A stretch of DNA of 64,000 nt from Guyanagaster necrorhizus (GCF_019112545.1 NW_025064886.1:1287625-1351624); one strand, 5' to 3'. Shown: positions 27,934 through 40,069, counted from the first letter of the stretch. Translations and numbers: made by a program. Notes: generated by a model from the sequence alone, not told the origin.

Positions 27934-28446
27934 ATGTCCCAAGACTCTCAACCACCACTGCATCCATTGTCTCTCTCCATTCCCCGCGGTGCTGAGCAAA
28001 TGATGTCTCTTTTTCAATCCGAAAAGGCCCGGGCTATCGCGGAAGCACATAATCAATTCTTAGACCTGCAGCGTCGGTATACCGAGCTAGAACAGCTCTC
28101 GCTGCAGCACCACCGAGTCACAGAGAAAAGTCTCGCCGATGCCCTCCATAGAGAGACCAATCTCCACGCTCTACTCACTCAAATGTCTGGTGAACTAGAG
28201 GCTGTAAAGGGTATCATCGCCGCAGTGCCGGGCATGCACTATGAGATGAACGAGCAGACTGGACAGAGGGTATTGACTTGTTACGAGGTTTGGCGACCTC
28301 ATCTACAAAATTCGGTCAATGGAGTGACGCTCAACTGGATTCCGACTGAAGATGGTGGATACGGACAACCACCATCGACATCGGGAGGGACTCGTCATGC
28401 CAATTTTGTAGATATCGTCCATGTGTCGGCGATGTCTTTCCATTGA
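27934..28446 (+). CDS. Small coiled-coil protein, function unknown
   Basis: Intronless 170-residue protein. The start MSQDSQPPLHPL follows a CT-rich leader (TTTCTCCTTTCC) and is preferred over upstream in-frame codons that read unlike protein. The middle (about residues 25-95) is rich in Glu, Gln, Leu and Arg with heptad spacing (EKARAIAEAHNQFLDLQRR, LADALHRETNLHALLTQM), suggesting a coiled coil. The tail is polar and Gly-rich. It lies about 260 nt downstream of GFA1 in the same direction. No family was recognised. Confidence 0.6.
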   Translation: MSQDSQPPLHPLSLSIPRGAEQMMSLFQSEKARAIAEAHNQFLDLQRRYTELEQLSLQHHRVTEKSLADALHRETNLHALLTQMSGELEAVKGIIAAVPGMHYEMNEQTGQRVLTCYEVWRPHLQNSVNGVTLNWIPTEDGGYGQPPSTSGGTRHANFVDIVHVSAMSFH

Positions 28447-28851
28447 AGGGAAGGATTTAGGTTAGTACCTTCGAGTTCTTTCGTGCGGCATCGTGGGCTA
28501 ATACAAACTTGGCTGCTAGACAGATGTACTACAGGGTCGGGTCTTTCCCCGTTCTAATGCTTTCTTCGCGCTGCCATGCTATTCTACCGATTTCGCCCTC
28601 CTTGAACTCCCCACTATTGCAAACGTATACATTCTTGTAATATTGACGTCTGAATCGTACAGGACCTTGATCATTTCAATCGCTATCCCCTGGTTCTTCT
28701 ACCTGTCCCCGCCGACATCTTCCTTCGCCGTGGACACTCGCAAGTAATTATGTTTGAGATATCCATCCGGATGCAGAGTATTATAGCGACGTAACTCTCG
28801 TACATATTAACCGCCACCTTGCCGTTTCAAAAACTCTTTGAATAATACGAC

Positions 28852-29020
28852 GGACTGATTGAACATACAGGTAAGAGCTTGAACTCTTTGAATAACGCGA
28901 ATACACGGAATAGCTCCAGAGTCGACTTGGACTTTCTTCGCCTCAGATACTAGTGGTCACATAGTATGGCGACGCGATCCTCCCTAACTCCGTGCTCTGA
29001 TGGTCACCGAAGCATTCACA
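28852..29020 (-). pseudogene. Broken copy of BRR2 exon 3 (fragment A)
   Basis: The plus strand here closely follows plus-strand 15548-15871, the third exon of BRR2 with its donor (the shared stretch GAACATACAGGTAAGAGCTT is identical). Internal pieces are missing, and several substitutions and small indels disrupt the frame. It is in the same orientation as the parent, so its residual sense is on the minus strand. It is non-coding. Confidence 0.85.
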
Positions 29021-29227
29021 CAGAACGGATGTCACTGAGGAATACCAAAAGTGGTTGGTGGAGAATGATAAATAAATCGGTGTGTTTTCATGGCTTTGGG
29101 TTTCACGGTTTCTGATGATTCATTTGATAAGCTAAATGGCTTGACAGGTTACGGAAAATGAGGAATCGGACTGTTGATGGATCTCCGTAATTGTGCAATT
29201 GTACTGTATCCATGGAAGTGAATTATC

Positions 29228-29822
29228 AATGCTGGAAAACGAGTACATCGACTCGTTCATAGCTTCCCTAAGCTTCAGTATGTCAATCACCTTCTTTATC
29301 ATGAGTAGGAGTTCTGATATTATCGCCAGGCTTCAAGCTCAAGTTCAACCTATCACTCGCTCCTTGCTGCGTATCGATCGATCTTTCGATCATTCCTGTT
29401 TCCGTGGGACGAGAAGATTGATGGCGGTGCCGAAAGTTTTTTGATCATGGTAGAAGATGTCGATGGAGAGGTCATTCTCTTTCATGATACCTTTGTTCTC
29501 CGCCAACGCTACGCTGAAGATGAACACAACGTCACGTTAACGGTTCCCATATTTGAGCCCGTGCCTCCCAACTATTACATCTCCATCATCCCTGACCAGT
29601 GGCTTCACTCCGAAACCAGACTTCCTATATCATTCAAGCCTCATTCTTCCCAAAAATCTTCCCCCCCTTATGCGCCTTTCAGATCTTCAGCCTCTTCCGC
29701 TATCAGCCCTCCACAACAAGGAGTTTGAGAACTGCACAATAGAAACTTTCAACAGGAGAAGGTGCTGTATCTGTCACACCATTGATGCTCCGACCTGCAG
29801 CGGAAAGACCGTTCTTTTGTAT
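29228..29822 (+). pseudogene. Broken copy of BRR2 exons 9-10 with intron (fragment B)
   Basis: The plus strand matches the sense strand of BRR2 from about 14846 down to 14222. The copy keeps the intron between exons 9 and 10, so it arose from DNA rather than from spliced RNA. About 190 bases (29441-29630) are nearly identical to the parent. Small indels shift the frame near 29380 and 29640, and the segment corresponding to the nucleotide-binding loop region is scrambled, leaving only AGCGGAAAGACCGTT. It lies in the opposite orientation to both BRR2 and fragment A. Confidence 0.92.
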
Positions 29823-29866
29823 CGACTTCCTGAAAAATGAATCCGACTAGTACAGTCATTGCAGCA

Positions 29867-29882
29867 ATATATATATATATCT
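29867..29882. repeat. (AT)8 microsatellite
   Basis: Eight AT units in the spacer after the BRR2-derived fragment. A simple repeat with no other feature. Confidence 0.8.
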
Positions 29883-30031
29883 ACCTAACAGAGATGATCG
29901 TGTTGGAAAGGCAAAATATGTAAAGTATCATGTCAAAAGACTTCTACCGTTGTTAATATGTAGATGAGCAGTCGCAGCCCTGACGCCAAAAAACGTGGTA
30001 GACACGACTTGAAATACTGTACATGATTTTA

Positions 30032-31409
30032 CTAGATCTTTTGGGCCGTTTCCATCTTGACGAACCCGTCGATAGTATCAAGAAGACACTGTTCGAATGA
30101 GATCCACTTGATTCCAAGCTCAGTCTCTGCGATAGAAACGTCGATTTTGGCCGTCGGGTCCCTAACTTTTTCAACAACATCTAACGATGGTAAGCGGTGA
30201 GCAAAATTCGGCCGTTTCTCCCTTAGGATATTCACCGCCTAAGTGACACATTAGCCGGCGGACCTCCGGATGAACCAATACTATACCTCATAAAATGTGT
30301 ACATGCCACCATTGACAAGTACCCTTTTCCCGATGACCGAATCGACCTTCAGAGCTTTGACGTGGAGCGCGGCAACATCTCTCACGTCAGTGTATGCAGG
30401 TAACCCTGTCTCCTCCAGTTTGCCGCTGATGAGATTGTATATATCCTGGGATGAGGTATTCAAGGCCGACAGGTCAGCAGGTAGGACAAGGGGACCATAT
30501 ATCATGGTAGCTAAATGGAGAATGAATGGAGCGGCAGTGGAGATAGTGTAGGGACGTGCGTACGACTCATTACGGTAATGCGCATCTCGGGATGCTCGCG
30601 GTCGAATTCAAAGGCGGCCTCTTCGGCGATCTTCTTGGAAACAGCGTAAACACCCACTCCAGGAAGCGCGCCAGAAACAGCCAGCTCGTAGGTTAGAGGG
30701 TTCCTGGTGTCTCAGTAAGTCTATATTGTTACCTTGACAGAACTGCTGCGCCATACCAGTCCTCTGCAGTACAGGTATATTCACGCCAAAGACCTGAATC
30801 AGAAGGTTATACAGATCGACGGTAAACCGATACAGGCAGCTTACCACCCTTGGTTGGGTCAATGACTGCAGCGATGCTTCCTGTTACAATAACGCGTCGG
30901 ACACCATGCTTGAGACATGCTTCCAGAACCTTGAGCGTCCCCTGCCTCGCGGGATCAAGAAGGTCCTTTTTAGGATCGTCTACACTCCGGATGAAAGGCG
31001 ATGCCACGTGAATAACGGCACTTATACCTTGGGCGAAGTAAGACCCCACAGTCAATGTATAACCTGAAAATGGGAGGCACCTTTCAAAGCCTCGGAGTAA
31101 TCTCCATTCATCAAATCTGGCACCACTGCCGTATCGAATCTATTACCATAGGATGACCAGCAAGTGAGGACTTCTTGGGCCTTGGACGGCGATCTCACGG
31201 TCCTGCAAGGCCCCGGTTAGCACGATAGCCGTTCAGGAACGAACTCGGAACTAACCCCCGAACTGAGTACCCACTCTCAAGGGCTTTGACAACAACATGG
31301 CTGCCCAAAAAACCTGTTGCGCCAGTGACCTGCTACGGTGAGCGCGACATCAAGGACATTATAAAGGATCGCATACCAGAATCCTTTCTGAAGCCATAGA
31401 TGAATACAT
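30032..31409 (-). CDS. NAD(P)-dependent extended-SDR reductase (dihydroflavonol reductase/Gre2-like)
   Basis: Reduces a ketone or aldehyde using NAD(P)H; yeast Gre2-type and plant DFR/CCR-type enzymes are the closest kinds. Eight exons: 31409-31377, 31329-31256, 31202-31081, 31027-30845, 30793-30757, 30703-30564, 30510-30287, 30238-30032; 339 residues. The cofactor loop is VTGATGFLGSHVV, the start of strand 2 carries VRGTVRSPSK, and the catalytic pair is in VYAVSKK (Tyr and Lys). A second in-frame ATG at 31397 would give MASERILVTG. The intron inside the EDW/NPLTYE region is 53 nt with donor GTATGG. Substrate unknown. Confidence 0.88.
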
Positions 31410-31623
31410 GTCTGTAACTTTGAAATCAGTGGCGCTGCTACTTTATAGGCATCGAGAATGACTCGGGCAGGCACTCCGATCGATTACATTCCTCTTACAA
31501 AATAGGCCGTCCGGCACAGTCATACTTCGGTCGGATTCCTAAGCCATGCTCAATTGCATTGGAGTATGTGAGACATTTAAAAAGAAGGAAAAACGCAACC
31601 GATGCTCCAATTCAGAAGCAACC

Positions 31624-32164
31624 ATGCCTCTTCATCGATTTTATGTCCCCCCTAACCTTTACTCGGACGAGGACAAGCAGACTCTGTCCAAAGCTATCAC
31701 GAACCAATACACCAGAACTGGTCTCCCCGAGTTCTACGTCGTAGTTCTCTTTGTCGAGGTTCCCAGACAAGGTTATTTCGTCGGTGGAAAGGCAACAGAC
31801 AATTTTGTCCGCGTAGTAGTCCATCACCTTGCGAAACAGTTCGCGACGTATGTGTTTATTGACTTTGACATACTGACTTGTTGATAATGTCTGGATACGC
31901 ACATAGTGATGAAGACAAGGCCAGATTCATGAACGCGTACGAGCAGACGATAGCGCCATTTACCAAAGCCCGCGGCGTTGACTGGGAAGTTGAAGTAATC
32001 GATTCCGACGTAAGTCCTCCGCTTTCAGATTGGCGCGTCCATGCTTATCCAGTCATAAGCCACAACTGTGGAGGGAGAATGGAATCATACCTCCTCATGC
32101 AGTGAATAACACCGAGATTGCGTTGCTTTGGGCCAAGGAGAATAGACCGGTCCCGTACTACTAA
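31624..32164 (+). CDS. Tautomerase-superfamily enzyme (cis-CaaD-like)
   Basis: Three exons, 31624-31847, 31907-32009 and 32060-32164, give 143 residues, close to the about 150 of cis-3-chloroacrylic acid dehalogenase-like proteins. The start gives MPLHRFYVPP; after Met removal the N-terminal Pro is the expected catalytic base. Two beta-alpha-beta units follow: YVVVLFVEV, then GGKATDNFVRVVVHH with a candidate catalytic Arg, and the end IIPPHAVNNTEIALLWAKEN. Position 28 is Tyr where characterised cis-CaaD has His, so dehalogenase activity should not be assumed. The true reaction is unknown. Upstream it is divergent from the SDR gene, about 215 nt apart. Confidence 0.82.
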
Positions 32165-32395
32165 GAAGGCAGAGCCTGACAGTGGAGATGTTGGCATGTA
32201 TATAGTTCCCAGCAGATGGTGTAGCGTCTTTCCAGAAAGAATACTTGCGTAACAGTTGTCCGAGTGAGTTATGTACCTCTTAACACCACTTATGAAGGTA
32301 TCGACAATCCACAAGCGAATCCGATAGATATTCGTGCTAATTCTGGACGTGGACGGTGATAGTCGTACATGAGAAAGTCATCGGACCAATAGTGG

Positions 32396-34308
32396 CTACC
32401 GCTTTATCCTCTTTCCGTCTGGCTCCAATGATAATGTGCCTAGGGGTGTCCTCGTACTCGAAGTGTTGCTCAAACCCATCCCCGGGCCAGGTTTCCTTCT
32501 GAGAAAACGTTATATCTGAGTCAGCAAGAACAGCAGAGAGGCACTCACGGAGCCCCATCGGCGTTTCGCTTCACACCACTATGTATTGGAAGTCCAAGAG
32601 GATTCTAGGAGGCAGTGTTAGCGATGCTTACATGCCGGAAAATTGGATGAACATACTATCGTCCCCGTCGGAAACCGAAACCCACCCGTCGGAGTGTCAG
32701 GTCGTCTTTGTGGATTATGAACGCTTTGCTGCGCTGTCGGGTGCTGTTGATAGGAGTTGATGAGCGCAACTCGATTCTGATTTTGCTGCTGTCGTTCTAC
32801 AGATGTCCGCGGTATAATAAGCTTAGGATTGGAGGGTGGTATTGTAGCTCGCTCTCCCAGGACACTTCGCTCTGCGGAATGGCCTTCGATTTCAGCTTTG
32901 ATAGCGGCCAGTCGGTTCTGCTTCTGTTGTTGATGCTGTGCTCCACTGCGTGCAGATGCTAGCACTGTTGGTTTGTCCTCTCTTCCACCATTAAACAGCT
33001 CCCCAACTACACTACGATCCACATCCTCGAATCGCACGTTGTCTCTTATGCTCTCGTCGTCGAACTCTTCACCCTCACACAAGATGGGCCTTCCCATATC
33101 TCCTTCACCAAGATCCACTGTGGCGAGAAATGCGTCATCTTCAGAACCGAACATGAATGAATCATCGCCCTCAGGCTCAATCGCTGATAAAGTTGACGAA
33201 GACGCAGCATTAGTATTGATGTTCCCCTTGCCAGAGGAGGAATTGTCATTCGGCTGGTGCAGTGTCGTTATAGGCATATTTATCTGTGGATAAGGTTTCG
33301 GAGCCGGGGCTTTAAAGGTAGCACATGCTGGTTGGGGCGGTCTATGCTGTTGCGGCACCGCGGCATTCTGTGGTGGCCGTTGTGGTTGTTGATGGAGAGA
33401 AGTTCGTTGCGGTTGCGGGGGAATACATGCTTGTTGTAGAGCTGGTGCATGCTGTGGTTGTTGTTGAGGCGTCGGTGCGCGTTGTTGTACGGGTGCATTC
33501 GTCTGTGGTTGGGGTGGATTACTTGGTGGCGGTGGTTGTGATTCAGCAAATTCTGGTCTTCGATGCAGCTGTGATTTGTCAAATTTAGGCTACGACTCTG
33601 TTAGCATGTATGGTATCAGTTGTCACGAACAGACCATGCGTACCGGCTGGACTTTGATCTTAGTGACTTCTTGGGTGTATCCTTTGTCATATAAGCAGTT
33701 TCCCAAAAGATTTCCAAAATTTCTGAGAGCACGCTTGAGACCATCCGTAACAGCCTCTTTCTTGCACTGGATGATCATGAGATGAGCAAAAGAAACATGA
33801 ACGGAGAGCTCACTTTATCCAGACCCTGCCCTTTACTCTTCGTATTCTCTATCGTTCCATATCCAATATCTTCATGAAATGACCCGCTAGTCACCAAAGT
33901 CACCCGTACAATAGCCGTGATACCAATGCTGTACCTGCGTGTCGTCTCGTCGAAGTCCATAAATTCGGTGCTCATCGTGACGATACTTGAGCTCCACCCA
34001 TCAAATCCGAAGACCTCATTGGCAAGATTGATTATCTTCCAGCCCTCTGCATATGTGAGCTTTGGCCCTCCACCTGGACCTGGTCGAGTGGAAATGTATT
34101 CAGGACCGAGCTTTTGAGTCAGTTTTTGTTGAAGAATCGGAGGATCGTAAGGTGGGTGAGATGAGGAAGAGGCAACACTGGAGGAGCCGTGCATCGATGG
34201 GTCAAACGATAGAGATCCGGACGTCGTACTGGGGTTCGGCGTAACCATGTTGCTTGATAGAGATTTTTCGTAACAATCAATGATATGACCACTGAAGGCC
34301 CCAGCCAT
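32396..34308 (-). CDS. RAD52: DNA recombination mediator Rad52
   Basis: Anneals single strands and loads Rad51 in homologous recombination. Five exons: 34308-33814, 33766-33644, 33589-32657, 32604-32549, 32498-32396; 569 residues. The N-terminal ring-forming domain spans about residues 60-205 ([83 protein letters not shown]). The C-terminal half is Pro/Gln-rich and acidic, as expected for the Rad51/RPA-binding part, and ends PDGKRIKR. The first ATG of the frame is used; MVTPNPSTT at residue 21 is an alternative start. A CACGTG lies at 34454-34459 upstream. Confidence 0.94.
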
Positions 34309-34507
34309 TCAATATCTGTTTTTGTGCCAGTTGCAGGGCCGCGTCGTTGAAACAATCGACGTCAAACAAGAAAATAGGACGTGGTGGTCGGAAACAAAGA
34401 GTGCAGAAGACACGATGACGTTACGCCCGTGACGCCCCGGCCCGCGTTTAATGCACGTGATCGTTTTTTCAGAATTACTTTTTATTTATTTATCTCCAAA
34501 AATCTTA

Positions 34508-36835
34508 CTATAACCACCTCTGAAAATGTTCCAATACTCTGAGCATCACATCTTCAGCGTGTTTTTTCTCGACGAACCTAAGGACGTCAGTTTTCGTTGC
34601 GTGAAGATGTTTTATGACTACTTACCCATGCGGTTCTCTCGGGTACACTATCATCTCAACTCGATCTTTACAGGGACCTTCGGTCCTCTTCAAACTTCTG
34701 TATAGTCCGATGCCTTGGCCGAGCGGAACGCGCTCGTCTTTTTCGCCATGTAAAATCAAAACTGCCGTGGTTACTCCGCTTACTTGTTGTATAGGACTCT
34801 CCTTCCTGGAAGTCCCGTTCAGTCGCCCTTCCCAAGGCGAAATGCCCCCAAGCGCTCCCTGAAGAGATCCATGGATGTCGTTTCTGAATATTTCTTTGGA
34901 CAACATACCTCTAGCTCTGGCGAAGCAGCTTCCATTACCATGCTTTCCCAGTTGGAAACGCCAGCCCCCACAACAGCTGCTTTGAACATAGTCTTCGTTT
35001 GGGTCACCCCCCACGCTGTCAATGACCCTCCTTTTGGAATTTAATTACCGGGATGTATTGCAGAGCAAGAAACGTTTACCGTGACTCCATCCTGCTACGG
35101 CTAGCCTATCTGGATTAGCAAGGCCGCGGGTGACTATCTCATCGACCATGCTCTCGCAATCGGGCCAATCAAAGGTACCGATACCACAAGAAGCGGCATG
35201 AGCAAAACTATGGCCTTTTCCTTGACCTTGAATACGGCGATCAGTCGTGGAAGTGTAGCGGCGTCCATTCTCCCTCACTTCCTCGGTAATTAGGCGAGAT
35301 TACAAGATATCCGGCGGACGCGAGCATCTCCCGCCAATTGCAGAAATAGGGCATATAATCTACTTGTTTATCAGTGAGCCGTTCTACAGCTCTTCTCGTA
35401 ATATCTACTAACCTGGGACGTCCCGGCTAAATTAGGCTCATCATCAGCGAGATGTCGAAAACAAGAATAATGCCCACCGGTATGGCCCTCCATGGAGGAA
35501 CAAGATAGTTGGCAGGGCACAAGCGCTCCTTTGGTCAATGCCTGGGGGATATCTTACCAAGCCACTGAGTTCCACGCCGTCTCTGCTTTTCCATCGAATG
35601 ACCTCAGTCTTTATCTGCGGTGCATCAGTAAGCCACTGCAAATGGGATGATAACTGCTTCCTTCTGCCCGTGCAGCACCCTTTCTCGTCATCGACGCGAA
35701 CAGACCACACATTTGGCGCCTCGTGCCGTATGCCAGAGCTCAGCACCGCGGCAAACACGTACGAGACACCTGTCCGATTGCGTATTCTTTTGGCGTCCCA
35801 TGCCCCAAACCATATGGCTTCATCCTGCGTTTGGAAAAGCTGACGAACATCTACCACCTTATTCTCGTCACCGTTGGATGAAGAAAATGAAATCCCGTCA
35901 ATTCGTGTGTCAGTGTCAGAAGATACTTCGACAGCTATCATCCCGTTACTGGTATCATCGCTGTGATTTGTCATATCGACGATCCGGATGGCATCCTCTG
36001 TCGCACCATACAACTTCCGCACCGATGCCCTCTGATCCGCCCCTTGACGAATGTACAGTGTTCGCGCATCAAGGATATTGGCTACCTCATAGCTTTGCAG
36101 GGCCAGGATGTGGCCTGAACTGAGCCAAATATTTGGTCCAGAGGGCGAGCGGGGGTACGCGTCAATTGTTTCAGGCGCGTCTTGAGAAGCAACGGATACC
36201 TTTTCCAGCAACACCTCCCGTTCGGCTGCCTCCAGCCCTCTGTCCTCCCGTAACCTATGAAGTAATTCCTTGCTGTCTGGACTCCACGTGAAGCTTTCGA
36301 CATGTCGATCCTTTCGTATGTGGTTCATGGATGATACTTCTCCTGTGATCAGATTGAGCAGAAAAAGGCGCGATAACCCCCGCTTATCCCCAATCCGCCT
36401 TGCATCATCTCTATCCTCTCGAGCGGGCCCGTCATTTGTAGACGTGAAAGCTATATATGTCCCGTCAGGCGACACCTGGAACTGCTGTACACCCTTCCTC
36501 ACGGGTTCTACCATCAAATGCATTGGCTCTTCGTCTTCAGTTAGCCTCAAAGAGTAGAGGCTTCCTCCCTTCCCCGGACTAAATCGGTCGGAGAGAAAAA
36601 TAATCATGTTGGAGTCGAATGGATGAAATACGCCTGCGCGGTCGTGAAAATCGCCATTCGTCAGTTTCCGGGCGCTGTCAGTGACGTCTGTCCGTGCGAG
36701 CCATAGTTCAGCTTGGACGCGATCAGCTGATTTATAGAACTGCTGAACTTGGTAGAGAACGCGTTCGCCATCGGGGCTTATGCTGATGTCTCGGACTTTC
36801 TGCGAAGAGGCTATTTGGGAGGGAGTATGGCGCAT
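34508..36835 (-). CDS. S9C serine peptidase, acylaminoacyl-peptidase-like
   Basis: Prolyl-oligopeptidase-family enzyme that removes N-terminal residues from short peptides. Seven exons: 36835-35478, 35426-35413, 35359-35279, 35226-35080, 35030-34909, 34858-34626, 34577-34508; 674 residues. Residues about 1-400 form a beta-propeller (ISISPDGERVLYQVQQF, SPDGTYIAFTST, FTWSPDSKELL). The alpha/beta-hydrolase domain has FLHGGPY, nucleophile GWSHGG, acid HGEKDERVP and His in YPREPHGF. Exon 2 is a 14-nt microexon. The start at 36835 (MRHTPSQIASSQKVRD) is an internal ATG chosen because sequence upstream of it reads unlike the family. Confidence 0.9.
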
Positions 36836-37215
36836 GGTCAGAATGGGATACGGTGAAGCATTGTCATGTTTTATTTCCGGCCTTTTGCATACCTGTATGC
36901 GAACTCTCACATTCGTTTGCCAAGGTGGGAAATGGACTGGGAAATTTCGGTGCGTGAAGAGAATATCATGGGAAGATTCTCATGTCTCTTTCACGGAAAG
37001 GGCAGCCAAGGGTCTGTTTGTTTCATAAAGAATGATCATGATGCTGCTAGTATCGTAGAACTTCCCACTGCCACGCGAATAGCGAATACGAAATTAAAAT
37101 AGGGGCTTTCTTCACGACCATGTGATGCATGTTGGCCCAAATTTCAAATTCTTTCTTCTTTTGCTCGCCACTGTCGTTCTTTCAAGCGCTCGCTCATCTA
37201 AGGGTTCGTCCTTCA

Positions 37216-38579
37216 ATGTCAGCCCACGAAGAACTACTGCAAGGACAAGGACCTGCGATTGTAGACTGCGACCTACTTGAGGCCGCTAAGGAGAACGTTC
37301 AGCCTTTTGCTACCGGCCGCCGAGTAACAGCACTGTCGTCGATATTGTCCACCCCACATACACACAGAGAATCGAAGCTCTCGGCGACAAAGAACAGACT
37401 CCGGATCAATGTCGAAATTGCTATGGAAGACGAAGATGACGACCCCTTGGAGGCCTATTGCAGATTGGTTTATTGGACAGTTGAGAACTACCCCCAAGGC
37501 CATAGTGCGGAATCTGGCCTTCTAGAGCTTCTAGAAGAGGCGACGAGAGTTCTCAAGGACAACAGGGATGGGAGATGGAGGGGCGAAATGCGCTATCTCA
37601 AGCTGTGGCTGCTTTATGCTAGCTACGTCGAGAGACCCACCATCATTTATCGTTTTCTGATCGCAAACGATATTGGAATCTATTTTTCTTTACTGTACGA
37701 AGAGTATGCTGCGGTATTGGAGCGCGATGGAAGGTGCGTCGTATATCCAATACTTCATTTTTGTGCTTACTCATGTCGTGTCATAGGAGGAAAGAAGCAG
37801 ACGAAATTTATAGACTGGGGATTGCGAGACGAGCTTCGCCATTGGATCACCTGAAGGCCAGACATGCTGATTTCGAAAAACGAATGATGTGCACGTCACC
37901 CATTGTAACCCCCGACACGACTTCTTCATTACCGCCACGCCGGCCAGCCCTGGCTACGACTGTGGACCGTACAGTACCCGTCATCGCCCGGCCCATGGCT
38001 CAGACACGTTCGACCAATGCTTCCGCCTCCAACGTCCCTCTCCAGGTCTTCGCAGACCCAACAGGCTCAGAAGCTCGCCCATCGTTGATAGAACAGAATG
38101 CATGGCCAGACGTTGGTACACGTAAAACAAGGATCAAAGAGAATATTCCACAGAGCAAGAAGATGGTGGGCTCGACTATTAAGCAGTCCAAAAGAACAGT
38201 ATCTTCGTCGGGTTCTCGTATCGTTCCGTTCATAGACCCTGCCGAGAATGTGGCTACAAATGTATCGAAGGGGCGGCACGCTTCGCAGAGCCGTACGGTA
38301 CCCTTTGTTGACGAGCCAAAAGAAGGTGAAGAAGAGATTCCACCGACGCCCAAGTTTACACCTTTTAGAGATGAGGTTTGTTGATGATCTGTTAATAATG
38401 TGTGCGCGCTAATATTACCGTGTTCTTTCTAGGATGTATCCCTGACTTCGCCTGCAGTTGCCGCCGAGTCCGTTATGCAAATCAAGACGCCGGCTTCGAC
38501 TTCAGCTGAGGCGGAGGCATTGAGGAAGAATCCCTTGAAGAATTACGGTGGTCATGGTGTTGGCTTTGATGATCCCTAA
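37216..38579 (+). CDS. MAD3: Spindle assembly checkpoint protein Mad3/BubR1
   Basis: Component of the mitotic checkpoint complex that inhibits APC/C-Cdc20. Three exons, 37216-37733, 37787-38375 and 38433-38579, give 417 residues. KEN boxes lie at residues 25-27 (AAKENVQPF) and about 290-292 (RIKENIPQ). Between them is the TPR-like Bub1/Mad3 homology region (DPLEAYCRLVYWTVENYPQG, MRYLKLWLLYASYV, IYFSLLYEEYAAVLE). No kinase domain follows, which separates it from Bub1. The C-terminal part is Ser/Thr/Pro-rich with repeated VPF(I/V)D motifs. It is divergent from the peptidase gene, about 380 nt apart. Confidence 0.93.
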
Positions 38580-39159
38580 AGCGGGATCTTTTTCTTTTAC
38601 CAATTACTCTTTCTCGGATCTCACCTTGGTGCTCGTGCTACATTTTCCGATATGCTGTTCACTGTATTTTTTACCATTTGCTTCCCTTACCTTAAATAAG
38701 GGAGATAGTTACTTGTAAAGTATGGCGCTTTCACAAACTGTAATTGCACCTGGTCTTGGTGACGCAGAATAGCTTCATATTAGCGAGCAAAGAACGACCA
38801 TTATGGCGTACATTTAGATTGTCCTTCAGATCGTTGATTCAAGATCTAAAAATCGCCGAACGAGGGATGCTTCAGAGAGGCGCTGCGGATACGAATTAGG
38901 CCAAACCAAAGTCGGCGAATATGCTAAGAAACCCATTGGAGCAACGACAGGCGGTGACTAGAGGTCAGGCGCTTTGTACGGCCGTGACAGACAGCATGAA
39001 CTTGAATGACAAAGTAGCTCTTGTGTTGCTTTCACTTAGATCAGCCTGGATACGGCGTATAGAATGTCTACTCTCCATCGGCTGCGAACAGGTTCATTCC
39101 CTGGAGTTTGTTGATATGGATGAATATCGACGTGAAGGACAATTTGACTCACTGTAAAT
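38580..39159. other. Intergenic, no supported gene
   Basis: About 580 bases after MAD3. The first 120-150 probably form the MAD3 3' UTR. A plus-strand frame at 38921-39157 shows no motif and ends against a decayed P450 fragment. Confidence 0.4.
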
Positions 39160-39595
39160 GCTCTAACTCAAACTCCCCCTTGTGGAAATCTGTTCTGTGA
39201 CCGCCCGACACGACTTGTCATGCTACATCCAGATTGAAAGTGTAGATGTACGGATCACCGAATAGCCATGGGACAATCGGCGCATTCTCGCCAGCCTTAT
39301 ACACTAGAAGCGCGTTAATCTCCAGTCAGGAATACCACATAGAAACTTACAATCAAATCACCTCGCCCAATGTAAGTTTCCACCACGACGTTTGGAAAAA
39401 TGCTCTAGGAAGCCTCAGACGGTGAAATATAGGTCTAAAATCCTGGAATCTACTTTGCTGCCTGGTATTCCTCACGCTAGGGCCCCAAGTGTCGTAGAAA
39501 AAAACGCAATGATCAACCTTCAGATTGCGCCGAAATTGTGCTATTCTGGAAATGAAAAAGATGCAAAGCAGGGTCAGAAATAACGAGAATACCAT
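39160..39595 (-). pseudogene. Cytochrome P450 N-terminal remnant
   Basis: The minus strand begins with a membrane anchor (MVFSLFLTLLCIFFISRI), then QFRRNLK, an apparent intron, DFRPIFHRLRLPRAFFQTSWW, and after another apparent intron APIVPWLFGDPYIYTFNLDVA. This matches the N-terminal region of basidiomycete microsomal P450s (the V(V/P)WLxGxPxxYxxxLDVxRQVV region). A TGA at 39220-39218 replaces the expected Arg codon after LDVA, and the frame continues QVVSGGHRTDFHKGEF before it stops. The heme-binding part is absent, so the gene is a truncated, inactive relic. Confidence 0.7.
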
Positions 39596-40069
39596 CAGTT
39601 CACAGTCATTGGTGAAGAGTCTCTCCAGTGGAGTGTTGGATGTCTACATGGTAGTAAATTGTTGAGGACAAGATCATTAGTCTAGGCAGGACTTCGAATT
39701 AGTCATTAACAAGTTCATGATCTACCATGGCCTCTATCATCAATCATGAAAGTTGCAAGGATGTAACAGTCCAATAATGGTCAACCTATACAAAAAAAAT
39801 GACAGAGAGGAATATCAAAATAATAACTCAAGGGTAAAAGCAGAAAAAGCTGTCATTGATAGAAACATAAGGAAATATTGCAGTATAAGAAACACAGGCA
39901 AGTGGTCTGCACTCCCTATTCCACTGTACACCTGAGTCACAAAAACTTGTGTTGTCACTGTCAGAAGGCAGGAAAAGAAGCTATGACAATAGTCAGACAG
40001 CAACCAGAAATCAAACAAGTGATGCACATGCACACAAATTGCTGTCATAAATAAATTTTGGGTGCCCTC
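39596..40069. other. AT-rich spacer
   Basis: About 470 bases of A-rich plus strand (runs such as AAAAAAAATGAC near 39795). No coding structure is seen. It separates the P450 relic from the protease-like pseudogene. Confidence 0.4.

Noticed and set aside
30704..30732. 29-nt intron in the SDR gene
   Set aside because: A 53-nt intron with donor GTATGG at 30756 gives the conserved EDW-NPLTYE join and a normal length.
38921..39157. 78-codon plus-strand frame
   Set aside because: No motif, and it abuts the decayed P450 remnant; treated as chance.
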